Shown: positions 42,504 through 50,568 of the stretch, in pieces | Position numbering within the stretch: the stretch's first letter is position 1 | Layout of the letters: each line of letters opens with the position of its first letter | From: an uncultured Phocaeicola sp. | GTDB taxonomy: Bacteria; Bacteroidota; Bacteroidia; Bacteroidales; Bacteroidaceae | Length of the DNA: 64,000 nucleotides | Assembly (NCBI GenBank): GCA_948579315.1 | Contig: CAPAOL010000006.1 | Location: forward strand, 1 to 64,000 | Reading direction: 5' to 3' | Translations under genes and position numbers: made by a program | Notes under the pieces: generated by a model | The model's database searches: none | Told to the model about the DNA's origin: nothing | What the model saw: the letters and a program-made list of their open reading frames with translations, nothing else

Positions 42504-43109
42504 TCATTTAACATTGAGATCCTTATTTATGTTTTCTATGTAGTTGAGTATATCAATACGTCCTGTGCGGTCTTCCGAGGAAGAGACGAAATGAGGAGGG
42601 AGTTCCTCCCATTGTTTGCTCAACTCACGTAAATAGGCATTGATATTCATTTTTAAACGTCCACCTTTTAGCTTATCGGCTTTGGTAAAGATGATAGAGA
42701 AGGAGATACCGTTCTCGCCCAGCCATTCCATAAACTCAAGGTCTATTTTTTGAGGTTCCAGCCGGCTATCTATCAGGACAAAGAGGTTGGTCATTTGCTC
42801 CCGTTCCAAGATATAATCTTCGATTATGGTGCGTATCTGGTCTTTTCCTTTTTGTCCGCGTCGGGCATAGCCATATCCCGGAAGGTCGACGAGATACCAA
42901 TTCTTATTGATAAGGAAGTGGTTGATTAACATCGTTTTTCCCGGAGTAGAAGAGGTCATGGCCAGACCCTTACGACCGGTCAACATATTGATAAGACTTG
43001 ATTTTCCCACATTCGAACGTCCTATAAAGGCATATTCCGGAAAAATACCGGCCGGGCATTTCTTCACGTCCGTATTGCTAATCACAAATTCAGCACTTGT
43101 TATTTCCAT
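42504..43109 (-). CDS. engB: Ribosome-biogenesis GTPase EngB (YsxC/YihA)
   Basis: 201 aa. GTPase motifs: G1 GRSNVGKSS at about 31-39, G3 DLPGYG at about 75, G4 TKADK at about 142, and the C-terminal SSE. The TRADE-type small GTPase EngB is essential for large-subunit assembly in many bacteria. Upstream lies an array of four evenly spaced palindromes (43139-43217) that separates it from the symporter gene; DUF4923 follows as a second cistron. Confidence 0.96.
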   Translation of the reverse strand: MEITSAEFVISNTDVKKCPAGIFPEYAFIGRSNVGKSSLINMLTGRKGLAMTSSTPGKTMLINHFLINKNWYLVDLPGYGYARRGQKGKDQIRTIIEDYILEREQMTNLFVLIDSRLEPQKIDLEFMEWLGENGISFSIIFTKADKLKGGRLKMNINAYLRELSKQWEELPPHFVSSSEDRTGRIDILNYIENINKDLNVK

Positions 43110-43138
43110 TTTCTTGTCATTTATTTCTTTGTAAAATC

Positions 43139-43217
43139 GTTTATAATAAACTTATTCATTGTTTATAATAAACTATTGCGCAGTTTATAATAAACTCTGC
43201 CATTATTTATTATAAAC
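43139..43217. promoter_or_regulatory. Four GTTTATAATAAAC palindromes at 22-bp spacing before engB
   Basis: GTTTATAATAAAC begins at 43139, 43161 and 43183, and ATTTATTATAAAC at 43205, each 22 bp apart (two helical turns). Every copy is itself a near-perfect palindrome. It lies 30-108 bp upstream of the engB start, where an operator would be expected. Confidence 0.6.
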
Positions 43218-43233
43218 TTCGGAGCACCTGTTT

Positions 43234-44688
43234 TCATGGTACTTTCAGTGTTTTCCTTTTTTTAGACATACCAATTAACCCCGCAAAGGTAAGCGTTCCA
43301 TTTAACATTAGCAATTCATAACCGAATTTATATCCGGTTTCTTTTCCGATCCACCAGTCGGCAAGATAGCAGAGTAGGGGTGAAAGGATAGCTATGAGAG
43401 GAACCCATCGGTCGTTCGTTTGCCTACGTGTAAAAAGTCCGAAAGCAAACATTCCGAGCAGGGGACCGTATGTGTAGGAGGCGATGATATATATGGCGTC
43501 AATAACGCTCTTATTATTAAGTATTTCTACCAGGCAGATGAAGAATGTCAATAAGACTGATAACGATAAATGCACTTTGTCTCTTTTGCGACGTGCCGTT
43601 TCTTCTGTGTCTTTTTCCGTATTCAACAGGTCTACGCATACGCTGGTTGTCATGGCTGTCAGAGCGGAGTCCGAGTTGCTGAAAGCTGCTGCGATAATGC
43701 CGATTGTAAAAAGCACCAATACGGATTGTCCCAGATAACCTTGGGCTGCAAACATGGGTAGTATATCATCATTCATGGCTGGCAGTTCGAGTTGCATCTG
43801 CCCTGCTAGCGCTATCAATAGAATTCCCAAGCATAGAAAAAGGAAATTTAGCGGAATGAATGAGAAACCATAGCAATACATGTTTTTTTGAGCTTCCCGG
43901 AGGTTCCGGCAAGAAAGATTCTTTTGCATCATATCCTGATCCAAACCGGTCATTACGATGACGATGAAGATACCACTGAAAAATTGCTTGAAGAAGTTCT
44001 GTCGGGATACCCAGTCGTCAAATACAAAAATACGGCTGTGTTCGCTGTTTTGGATTGTTTGCACAATGCCGCTGAAATTAAGGTCTAATCTTTGGATCGT
44101 AAAATAGATGATAAAAATCAGAGTGGCAATCAGGCAAAATGTTTGTAAGGTATCTGTCCACACGATGGTCTTTATTCCGCTTTTATGAGTATATATCCAT
44201 ACCAATGCAACCGAACCGACAGCAATCAGCCAAAAGGGAACGTGCATTTCCTGAAATACATACGTATGGAGAATGAGGCATACCAAATAAAGTTTGGCTG
44301 CGGTTCCCAACATGCGTGACAGCAGAAAGAAAAAGGAACCGGTGCGATAGGCACGTACTCCGATGCGGGTGCCGAGGTATCCGTAGATACTTGTCAGATT
44401 CAGCTTATAATATAAAGGAAGTAAGATATGGGCTACGGCCATGTATCCGAAGAAAAATCCGAGTACCGTTTGCATATACGTCATATCCATTCCGCGCACC
44501 ATTCCCGGTACAGAGACGAAAGTGACTCCGGAGATGGAGGCGCCAATCATTCCAAAAGAGACTATATACCAAGGTGATTGGTTCTCTCCCTTGAAGAACG
44601 CTGCATTCGATCCCCCCTTACGTCCGGTGATACGGGCTATTAGTAATAATACCGCGAAGTAGCAAAGAATAGTGACAAGTATCATCAT
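43234..44688 (-). CDS. Sodium:solute symporter (SSS family)
   Basis: 484 aa from the ATG at 44688; a longer frame to 44835 would run past its own -7 box and into recR. About 13 membrane segments are visible. GENQSPWYIVSFGMIGASIS, VPGMVRGMDMTYMQTVLGF and the GLDQDMMQKNLSCRN loop are typical of SSS transporters. The substrate (sugar, amino acid, sialic acid or other) cannot be told. It is divergent from recR, with which it shares a 92-bp promoter region. Confidence 0.88.
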   Translation of the reverse strand: MMILVTILCYFAVLLLIARITGRKGGSNAAFFKGENQSPWYIVSFGMIGASISGVTFVSVPGMVRGMDMTYMQTVLGFFFGYMAVAHILLPLYYKLNLTSIYGYLGTRIGVRAYRTGSFFFLLSRMLGTAAKLYLVCLILHTYVFQEMHVPFWLIAVGSVALVWIYTHKSGIKTIVWTDTLQTFCLIATLIFIIYFTIQRLDLNFSGIVQTIQNSEHSRIFVFDDWVSRQNFFKQFFSGIFIVIVMTGLDQDMMQKNLSCRNLREAQKNMYCYGFSFIPLNFLFLCLGILLIALAGQMQLELPAMNDDILPMFAAQGYLGQSVLVLFTIGIIAAAFSNSDSALTAMTTSVCVDLLNTEKDTEETARRKRDKVHLSLSVLLTFFICLVEILNNKSVIDAIYIIASYTYGPLLGMFAFGLFTRRQTNDRWVPLIAILSPLLCYLADWWIGKETGYKFGYELLMLNGTLTFAGLIGMSKKRKTLKVP

Positions 44689-44696
44689 AACAGATG

Positions 44697-44704
44697 CAAA
44701 GGTA
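44697..44704 (-). promoter_or_regulatory. -7 box of the symporter gene
   Basis: TACCTTTG on the minus strand ends 8 bp before the ATG at 44688, predicting a leader of only a few nucleotides. Confidence 0.55.
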
Positions 44705-44737
44705 GCAATTTTTGTAGGTATTAAAAACAATAATCTG

Positions 44738-44745
44738 TATCTTTG
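44738..44745 (+). promoter_or_regulatory. -7 box of the recR promoter
   Basis: TATCTTTG on the plus strand, 34 bp before the recR ATG at 44780. Confidence 0.6.
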
Positions 44746-44779
44746 CAAGGTTTTATCGATAGAACAGCAAATATTATCT

Positions 44780-45397
44780 ATGAACCAACAATATCCTTCT
44801 ATACTGCTTGAAAAGGCAGTCGGCGAATTTTCCAAACTTCCGGGTATCGGGCGTAAGACGGCTATGAGGCTTGTTCTGCATCTGCTCCGTCAGGATACGG
44901 TTACGGTGGAAGCTTTCGGAAATTCTATCATAACATTGAAACGTGAGGTGAAATACTGCAAAGTGTGTCATAATATATCCGATACTGAAACTTGCCAGAT
45001 TTGTGCTAATCCGCAACGGGATGCTTCCACTGTCTGTGTGGTGGAAAATATTCGTGATGTAATGGCGGTAGAGGCAACCCAGCAGTATCGCGGGCTTTAT
45101 CATGTTTTAGGAGGGGTTATTTCTCCAATGGACGGAGTCGGACCGAGTGACCTTCAAATTGAAAGCCTGGTGCAGCGGGTGGCTGAAGGTGGAATCAAAG
45201 AAGTTATTTTGGCGTTGAGCACCACGATGGAGGGCGATACTACCAACTTCTATATCTATCGCAAGCTGGATAAGTTAGGAGTTAAACTAAGTGTGATAGC
45301 CCGTGGCATATCGGTTGGTGATGAGCTTGAATATACCGATGAAGTGACTTTAGGACGCAGCATTGTGAACCGGACACCTTTTACCGGAACTGTATAA
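44780..45397 (+). CDS. recR: Recombination protein RecR
   Basis: 205 aa from ATG 44780. An HhH motif (LPGIGRKTAMRLVLHLL) is followed by a C4 zinc finger (CKVCHNISDTETCQIC) and a Toprim domain (VCVVENIRDVMAVE and GVISPMDGVGPSDLQ). RecR works with RecO and RecF to load RecA at gaps. It leads a run of three plus-strand genes, with a membrane protein 26 bp after it and a GNAT enzyme overlapping that. Confidence 0.96.
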   Translation: MNQQYPSILLEKAVGEFSKLPGIGRKTAMRLVLHLLRQDTVTVEAFGNSIITLKREVKYCKVCHNISDTETCQICANPQRDASTVCVVENIRDVMAVEATQQYRGLYHVLGGVISPMDGVGPSDLQIESLVQRVAEGGIKEVILALSTTMEGDTTNFYIYRKLDKLGVKLSVIARGISVGDELEYTDEVTLGRSIVNRTPFTGTV

Positions 45398-45423
45398 TTA
45401 TTATTAATCATTTAAGAACGAAC

Positions 45424-45882
45424 ATGGAAGAACAGATAAAACGAGCTGTCAGAAATTTGAATATCAGTTATGTTTTCTTTTGGGTGTTCCCGGCATTTTT
45501 GCTTGGGGCAGGAGAGTTTGAACTCTTTCCCGTAGGAGGTTTGGTAGATAACGCACCGGCTATCTATTATTTTGAGACGGTCGGCATTTTGCTCACAGCT
45601 TTGTGTGTGCCTCTTTCTCTCAAATTATTTAGCATGGTGCTTAAGAAAAAGATAGACCACATGACTATTACGCTTGCCTTGAAGCGATATGTGCAATGGA
45701 GTATTGTGCGTTTGGGAGTGCTTGAAGTAGCTATTGTGGTGAACCTTTTGTGCTACTACCTGACGTTGAGCAGTACGGGTAACCTCTGTATGCTGATTGG
45801 CCTCACGGCGTCACTTTTCTGCCTGCCCAGCGAGAAGAGATTGCGTAACGAACTTCACATTGCAAAAGAAGAAAAGCTATGA
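45424..45882 (+). CDS. Small integral membrane protein, four helices, unknown function
   Basis: 152 aa that I cannot assign to a family. Four hydrophobic segments are at about 13-32, 47-70, 95-112 and 117-135, with a basic loop (KKKIDHMTITLALKRYVQW) between helices 2 and 3 and a basic/acidic C-terminal tail. It lies between recR and a GNAT gene whose ATG overlaps its stop by 4 bp (ATGA), so the three genes are probably co-translated from the recR promoter. Confidence 0.8.
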   Translation: MEEQIKRAVRNLNISYVFFWVFPAFLLGAGEFELFPVGGLVDNAPAIYYFETVGILLTALCVPLSLKLFSMVLKKKIDHMTITLALKRYVQWSIVRLGVLEVAIVVNLLCYYLTLSSTGNLCMLIGLTASLFCLPSEKRLRNELHIAKEEKL

Positions 45883-46415
45883 GACAGTCTTTCTTGATGA
45901 ACGATCGTATCTATCTTCGTGCGGTAGAACCGGAAGATATGGATATAATGTATGAGATGGAAAATGATCCTTCGATGTGGGACATCAGTAACTTTACGGT
46001 TCCATACTCCCGTTATGTGTTGCGCCAATATATTGAAGGTTCGCAGTGTGATGTATTTGCGGATAAGCAATTACGTCTGATGATGGTACGCAAATCCGAC
46101 CAGTGTATCCTTGGTACGATTGATATTACGGATTTCGTTCCCCTTCATTCGCGGGGAGAAGTAGGAATTGCCGTGCATAAGGATTATCGGCAGCAAGGTT
46201 ATGCCACCGACGCACTGAAGCTGCTTTGTGAATATGCTTTTGATTTTCTGTCTTTAAGTCAGCTTTATGCACATGTCACGACAGATAATGACGTTTGTGT
46301 AAAGCTGTTCACGTCTTGTGGCTTCGTTCAATGCGGATTATTGAAAAACTGGCTGCAAGTGGAGGGCTGCTACAAAGATGCATTGCTCCTCCAATGTTTG
46401 AATCCTAAGAAATAA
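45879..46415 (+). CDS. GNAT-family N-acetyltransferase (RimJ/RimL-like)
   Basis: 178 aa. GNAT core: DRIYLRAVEPEDMDIMYEME at the start, GEVGIAVHKDYRQQGYATDA at about 94-113 (acetyl-CoA pyrophosphate loop), and the C-terminal VTTDNDVCVKLFTSCGF. The arrangement resembles the protein-N-terminal acetyltransferase and spermidine acetyltransferase subgroup. The substrate is not determinable. Translation is coupled to the upstream membrane protein. Confidence 0.9.
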   Translation: MRQSFLMNDRIYLRAVEPEDMDIMYEMENDPSMWDISNFTVPYSRYVLRQYIEGSQCDVFADKQLRLMMVRKSDQCILGTIDITDFVPLHSRGEVGIAVHKDYRQQGYATDALKLLCEYAFDFLSLSQLYAHVTTDNDVCVKLFTSCGFVQCGLLKNWLQVEGCYKDALLLQCLNPKK

Positions 46416-46419
46416 AATA

Positions 46420-47010
46420 CTAATTGAGAGTAGGCACTTGTGGGAAGCGTGACCACGTTTCGTACTTGCTGCCTAGTTTCTCTAAAGCAGTCCGCCACAT
46501 ATCTTTGATATTGTTTTTCATCAGATATGATTTTTCTTCTTCAGACACCAACCATGTGTTTTCTCTGATTTCGTTATTCAACTGTTCGCTGTCCCATCCG
46601 GAATATCCCAAAAAGAAACGGATACATTCGTTGATTTTATTTCCTTGTAATATATATTTCTTTATTTCATCAAAATCTCCATTCAGATAAAGCCCTTTGC
46701 TGATAGAGATAGAGCCGGGGATGTCTGATAGTGTATGGAGGTAAAATAAAGTATCAGTGGCAATCGGTCCACCCTTGTATAGAGGAATCTCGTCCAAATA
46801 TTTAAATTCCATGATGATTTCGTTCAGGAATAATGGCAGTTGTTTGTTGATAACCAATCCCATACTTCCTTCGTCCGTATGATCGACCAGTAAAATTACG
46901 GACCTGCCAAACGTAGCGTCACACAGAAAAGGTTCAGATATTAAAATCTTTCCTCTTGATGGTAACACATTATTCGATTGAATCTTAAATATGTCAGAGT
47001 CGATATTCAT
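46420..47010 (-). CDS. YqgE/AlgH family protein
   Basis: 196 aa from the ATG at 47010 (start MNIDSDIFKIQ); the upstream in-frame ATG at 47043 would cross the terminator hairpin. Family motifs are LPSRGKILISEPFLCDATFG, VILLVDHTDEGSMGLVIN and FLGYSGWDSEQLNNE. Called AlgH in Pseudomonas; molecular function remains unknown. It is convergent with the GNAT gene, with only 4 bp between their stop codons. Confidence 0.9.
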   Translation of the reverse strand: MNIDSDIFKIQSNNVLPSRGKILISEPFLCDATFGRSVILLVDHTDEGSMGLVINKQLPLFLNEIIMEFKYLDEIPLYKGGPIATDTLFYLHTLSDIPGSISISKGLYLNGDFDEIKKYILQGNKINECIRFFLGYSGWDSEQLNNEIRENTWLVSEEEKSYLMKNNIKDMWRTALEKLGSKYETWSRFPQVPTLN

Positions 47011-47029
47011 GCCACTAATGTAAGAAAAA

Positions 47030-47058
47030 AAACGGAATAACAATCGTTATTTCCGTTT
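47030..47058 (-). terminator. Intrinsic terminator of the aminotransferase gene
   Basis: AAACGGAATAAC pairs with GTTATTTCCGTTT (one bulge) and is followed on the minus strand by eight T. Confidence 0.75.
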
Positions 47059-47104
47059 TTTTTCATTTTAAGAATGGCTTTTACGAATATCTTATGTCAA
47101 ATAA

Positions 47105-48424
47105 TCAGGCTATCGGATGATTTTCAGCAAATAGTTTCATTCTTTCGTCCAGTTGCGCATACTGATGGTCTTTAATAAAAGAGGTACACGCGCGCAATCC
47201 TTCTTGATGGCTTCCTGTTGTAACCAATGAGATTGCGCTTACTCCGTAGTACATCAGTTCTTTGGCTAGTTCGCCGCTGGTCATTCCCGGATATCCGATG
47301 GTAAAATAGAATCCGTCCGCAATCGGGTCGCCCAAGTCGTTGTCATATACTAGGTGGAAACCGTGACGGAGGAAGATTTCTTTCAATTTTTGTGCTCTCT
47401 CACCATAGATCTTCACCTCGTTGAGGAAGTTATATTGTCCTTCGTTAGCAGCTTTCAGCATGGCAGCCATGGCGAATTGTGCGGAATGACTCGTTCCTGA
47501 TGAAAGTGCATAAAGTACGCGATGGATGAAAACAGTTCCAAAGGTACCGCCACCATATCGTTTGGTCAGTCCCGGATAGCTTCGGTGGTATAGTTTATCT
47601 GAGATACAGCTTACGCCAATACGCTGTCCGGCGTAGCTGAATGCTTTCGAACCGGAAATCAGCAATACGTAATTATCTGTATAATGGGCTACTGATGGCT
47701 GGAAAGGAGGTTGGTATGGTTTGCTCAAATCCTGCCGGAAGTCCATGGCGAAATAAGCCAAGTCTTCCAGAACAATCACATCATACTGCGTTGCCAATTC
47801 ACCGATAATCTGCAATTCTTCCTCTTTCAGGCAAATCCAGCTGGGGTTATTGGGATTCGAATAAATGATAGCTGATATATTTCCTTTTTTCAGATAGCTT
47901 TCCAGTTTCTCTTTCAGTTTGTCTCCGCGGTAGTCATATACATCAAATGTTTCGAACTTTTGTCCCATTACTACCAGCTGCTGTTTCTGTACCGGAAATC
48001 CGGGATCGATGAATAAAATCGTATCTTTCTTTTCGTCGCATTGGCTGCAAGTGAGGAATGAAGCGAATGTTCCTTGCATAGAGCCGGTGACAGGTACACA
48101 GCCCTCCGGATTTAAATCGACGTTGATAAATGCTTTGATAAAGTTGGACGCTTCTTTTTTCAGTTCCGGCAATCCGTTGATATCGGGGTATAGGCTGGCA
48201 ATGCCATTTTGCAACGCTTCAATCTCTGCCGCCACACCTACTGCGGAAGGAGGAAGTCCCGGAACGCCCATTTCCATTTTGATAAATTCAACTCCCGATG
48301 CAGCTTCTGCTTTCGAAGCAATGGCTTTCACTTCTCGAATGGTGGCTTTTGAAAAATCGACAATTTGAAACTCGTTGTTTATAGTTTCGTCAATCAGATG
48401 TCGTTCGATTGGTGTATTTTTCAT
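47105..48424 (-). CDS. PLP-dependent class I/II aminotransferase
   Basis: 439 aa from the ATG at 48424 (MKNTPIERHLIDETINNEFQ); the longer frame to 48523 spans the promoter. Fold-type I features are YSNPNNPSWICLKEEEL, the VLEDLAYFAMD Asp that pairs with the PLP ring, and the Schiff-base Lys in LISGSKAFSYAGQRIGV. The C-terminal Arg region is GSHQEGLRACTSFI. The substrate is uncertain; it resembles aspartate/aromatic-type transaminases common in Bacteroides. It is monocistronic, with a -7 box at 48451 and a terminator at 47030. Confidence 0.9.
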   Translation of the reverse strand: MKNTPIERHLIDETINNEFQIVDFSKATIREVKAIASKAEAASGVEFIKMEMGVPGLPPSAVGVAAEIEALQNGIASLYPDINGLPELKKEASNFIKAFINVDLNPEGCVPVTGSMQGTFASFLTCSQCDEKKDTILFIDPGFPVQKQQLVVMGQKFETFDVYDYRGDKLKEKLESYLKKGNISAIIYSNPNNPSWICLKEEELQIIGELATQYDVIVLEDLAYFAMDFRQDLSKPYQPPFQPSVAHYTDNYVLLISGSKAFSYAGQRIGVSCISDKLYHRSYPGLTKRYGGGTFGTVFIHRVLYALSSGTSHSAQFAMAAMLKAANEGQYNFLNEVKIYGERAQKLKEIFLRHGFHLVYDNDLGDPIADGFYFTIGYPGMTSGELAKELMYYGVSAISLVTTGSHQEGLRACTSFIKDHQYAQLDERMKLFAENHPIA

Positions 48425-48450
48425 TCTGTTTTCTATTTTATTAGTAGCTG

Positions 48451-48458
48451 CAAATGTA
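48451..48458 (-). promoter_or_regulatory. -7 box of the aminotransferase gene
   Basis: TACATTTG on the minus strand, 26 bp before the ATG at 48424. Confidence 0.55.
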
Positions 48459-48510
48459 CACGATAATTCTAAATAAACCCACTTTTTCAGAGAAAAAGAT
48501 ACTGAAGCTA

Positions 48511-48540
48511 TTGCAGGTTTCAAAAAAATATCTACCTTTG
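48511..48540 (+). promoter_or_regulatory. tRNA-Asp promoter
   Basis: TTG at 48511-48513 and TACCTTTG at 48533-48540, separated by 19 bp, match the Bacteroides -33/-7 layout; the mature tRNA starts at 48578. Confidence 0.65.
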
Positions 48541-48577
48541 CATCCGCAATCGAGAGAGATGCTTTAGTGGATGTTTT

Positions 48578-48651
48578 GGTGCGTTAGTTCAGTTGGTTAG
48601 AATACATGCCTGTCACGCATGGGGTCACGGGTTCGAGTCCCGTACGCACCG
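48578..48651 (+). tRNA. tRNA-Asp (anticodon GTC)
   Basis: A 74-nt cloverleaf: acceptor stem GGTGCGT/ACGCACC with discriminator G, anticodon loop CTGTCAC (GTC, Asp) and T-arm CGGGTTCGAGTCCCG. CCA is not encoded. An accessory region follows directly, as often seen next to tRNA genes used for integration, but I found no repeat of the tRNA 3' end in the window. Confidence 0.97.
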
Positions 48652-48682
48652 CAACAAATATTGATTATCAATTTGTTATAAT

Positions 48683-48728
48683 AAAACACCCAATTTTACA
48701 TTCAATAATGTGTAAAGTTGGGTGTTTT
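48683..48728 (+). terminator. Intrinsic terminator of tRNA-Asp
   Basis: AAAACACCCAATTTTACA pairs with TGTAAAGTTGGGTGTTTT (one mismatch), then AT-rich sequence. Confidence 0.75.
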
Positions 48729-48763
48729 ATTTATGCTTTTAAAGTTGGAATTCTAATTGCGTA

Positions 48764-48808
48764 AAAACTGAGCTGGTAAATAGATGCACTATTTACCAGC
48801 TCAGTTTT
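48764..48808. terminator. Perfect 20-bp terminator hairpin ending the small-gene cluster
   Basis: AAAACTGAGCTGGTAAATAG (48764-48783) pairs perfectly with 48789-48808 around a 5-nt loop. A/T runs on both sides make it bidirectional; it lies downstream of the minus-strand 48848-50228 cluster. Confidence 0.85.
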
Positions 48809-48847
48809 TAAAAATCGATATTAAATAGTAGAAAAGAAGCAAAAGCG

Positions 48848-49138
48848 TTAAACTTGTTTTTTCGACAAAAACAAGTAAATCAAAAAAATGGCAGTAACAA
48901 TATCTACAAAATTCCAAATATCACGTCCCAATGGAAGCTTTATCAGGGGCTGAAACAACAAGGCTAAGCTAAGAGTTATAATGTACATTTTTTTTTGTTT
49001 TTGATAATAATAGTCATAAGCCATAACTCCAAATGCAATAGCTGATATATATCTTATCAAAATATAATAGCCGTATGGCATAGGCATTAAACATATCAGC
49101 AAAGCGATTGCCAATAGTATGTAACAGTACTTTATCAT
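48848..49138 (-). CDS. Small membrane protein, DUF6804-like
   Basis: 96 aa with three to four hydrophobic segments. The phrases LMPMPYGYYILIRYISAIAF, LFQPLIKLPLGRDIWNFVDI and the closing IYLFLSKK fit a widespread small membrane family (DUF6804-like) of unknown function. Its start overlaps the end of the 49135-49395 gene by 4 bp. It is the last gene of a four-gene minus-strand cluster that is visibly more AT-rich than its surroundings and ends at a perfect terminator. Confidence 0.65.
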   Translation of the reverse strand: MIKYCYILLAIALLICLMPMPYGYYILIRYISAIAFGVMAYDYYYQKQKKMYIITLSLALLFQPLIKLPLGRDIWNFVDIVTAIFLIYLFLSKKQV

Positions 49139-49395
49139 CTTTTATTACCTCCAAAAATAAAAGATAAAACAGAGGAAATTCCAAATATCCAATAGAATAC
49201 CGAATATGCAGTAGTATGAACGACGGCTTTATACAATACGTCATCAAATATTAAGCTTCTGACAAAATTGATTGGCAAGAATATTCCATGCCAAATTCCC
49301 GAATACCAACAATATGATTCAGCAGGGTGAATATCACATAATAACCAACCGACAACACATATTGCTATTACTTGTATAAAAATCCTTGTTATCAT
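49135..49395 (-). CDS. Small membrane protein, unknown
   Basis: 86 aa: a first hydrophobic segment (about 3-20, IFIQVIAICVVGWLLCDI), a Trp/Tyr-rich middle (ESYCWYSGIWHG), and a second hydrophobic segment near 58-78 ending in a short basic tail (GGNKR). I do not recognise a family. It is sandwiched with a 2-bp gap to the upstream gene and a 4-bp overlap with the downstream one, so it is clearly part of the operon. Confidence 0.6.
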   Translation of the reverse strand: MITRIFIQVIAICVVGWLLCDIHPAESYCWYSGIWHGIFLPINFVRSLIFDDVLYKAVVHTTAYSVFYWIFGISSVLSFIFGGNKR

Positions 49396-49397
49396 AA

Positions 49398-49919
49398 TTA
49401 ACTAAACATTTTGTTCATTGCATTTATTTTTTCTATTGTATTTACAATATCGTTTTCTGTATAACCAAGTTTTTCAAATGTTTCGATCAGTAGTTCTCCT
49501 CCAATATATTTCTGTCCTTCATCTCTTGCTAGCATTACAAGACCAAAACATTGATAAAGGAGTGAATCTATAATTACTGTATCAGAAATAGAATATAGTT
49601 GTTCCATGAGTCCGTCAGCTTGTCCATGCGTGTGAAAATAACTATCTGCCTGATCCGAAGTGACATTTAGTGAATTTCGTGTAATAGAGACTATTTTATT
49701 AGCTTCTATGTAATTCCGACTATTTCCACGAGCCAATTCTTGAAAAGAAGATAGTAAATTTAAAATAGAATACTTTTGCTCTCTTGTTAAACCACTATAC
49801 ATTTCTGCTAAAGGATTATCTACTACATTCACATTTGGGGGATTTATTGTTTTCTCCTTGCCTTTTTTTACAACGAGAACAATAATCAAGATGATAGCAA
49901 TTATTATAAAGATTCCCAT
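49398..49919 (-). CDS. Membrane-anchored alpha-helical protein, possibly TerB-like
   Basis: 173 aa: one N-terminal membrane helix (MGIFIIIAIILIIVLVV), a short linker (NPPNVNVVDN) and an all-helical domain of about 130 residues (YSGLTREQKYSILNLLSSF, VSITRNSLNVTSDQADSYFH, ETFEKLGYTENDIVNTIEKI). The rhythm of helices and the final short helix are reminiscent of TerB-like domains, but the acidic metal-site motif of TerB is not evident, so this is only a suggestion. It is the second gene of the AT-rich cluster beside tRNA-Asp. Confidence 0.6.
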   Translation of the reverse strand: MGIFIIIAIILIIVLVVKKGKEKTINPPNVNVVDNPLAEMYSGLTREQKYSILNLLSSFQELARGNSRNYIEANKIVSITRNSLNVTSDQADSYFHTHGQADGLMEQLYSISDTVIIDSLLYQCFGLVMLARDEGQKYIGGELLIETFEKLGYTENDIVNTIEKINAMNKMFS

Positions 49920-49946
49920 AATACTATTAATGTTAATGTATTGTTT

Positions 49947-50228
49947 CTAATAAGATTTCAAATATGTATCTAACATCTTCTTACAAATGTTTTCCATTAA
50001 TAGTTCATATTCAATATTTGTCAATCCGCTAGCTGAAAGTAGATTTTTATCCCGTTTTAACATGTCATAAGTTGAAGCTATTGCGGATTTTACTAACACG
50101 CCTGCTATAAGTTCATTTCCTCCACATTGTTTTATAGCTGTCATTACTGCATTTTTGTACGTTCTTTCAATCTCATCTCTAAAAATTTCAAATTGAGTTT
50201 TTTTTCTGAATAAATCCAATAATCCCAT
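49947..50228 (-). CDS. Small helical protein, unknown
   Basis: 93 aa, all-helical and soluble (MGLLDLFRKKTQFEIFRDEI, then a conserved-looking KQCGGNELIAGVLVKSAIAS). No family is recognised. The N-terminal GLLDLFRKK is like short amphipathic membrane-docking segments. It is the first gene of the four-gene cluster; upstream (50229-50312) is AT-rich sequence without a clear -7 box, then the large hairpin. Confidence 0.55.
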   Translation of the reverse strand: MGLLDLFRKKTQFEIFRDEIERTYKNAVMTAIKQCGGNELIAGVLVKSAIASTYDMLKRDKNLLSASGLTNIEYELLMENICKKMLDTYLKSY

Positions 50229-50312
50229 ATACTAATAATTTGTGTCTTTTTCAGTTCCTAAAAAGACATTCAAAATATAACAAAAAAGCGCGGAACTGCA
50301 AATGCCACGTCT

Positions 50313-50434
50313 TAAGTTAGAGGTCCTGAGAAAACCTTGTAGTACAGATATGGATATAGCAGCCCACGCTATAGCGTGAGAACCACTATGCAAATCCTTG
50401 TACTACGTTTGAAATTTCTCAGGTTTCTAACTTA
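50313..50434. repeat. Large imperfect hairpin with nested perfect palindrome
   Basis: TAAGTTAGAGGTCCTGAG and the bases to about 50345 pair imperfectly with 50401-50434 (TACTACG to CTAACTTA). The apical region holds CACGCTATAGCGTG, a perfect 14-bp palindrome (50375-50388). There is no ORF; it could be a structured RNA or a MITE-like unit. Confidence 0.5.
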
Positions 50435-50568
50435 CAAGATAAGCATAACGCTTCTTTCTTTTCTAATATGTCTTGGAGAGAGTATTCTCTCAATTCGATG
50501 CAAAAATAGATAAAATAATCAAATAAACCGAAGTAAACATCGCCTTATTTTTTCTCATTTCTTGTGTT

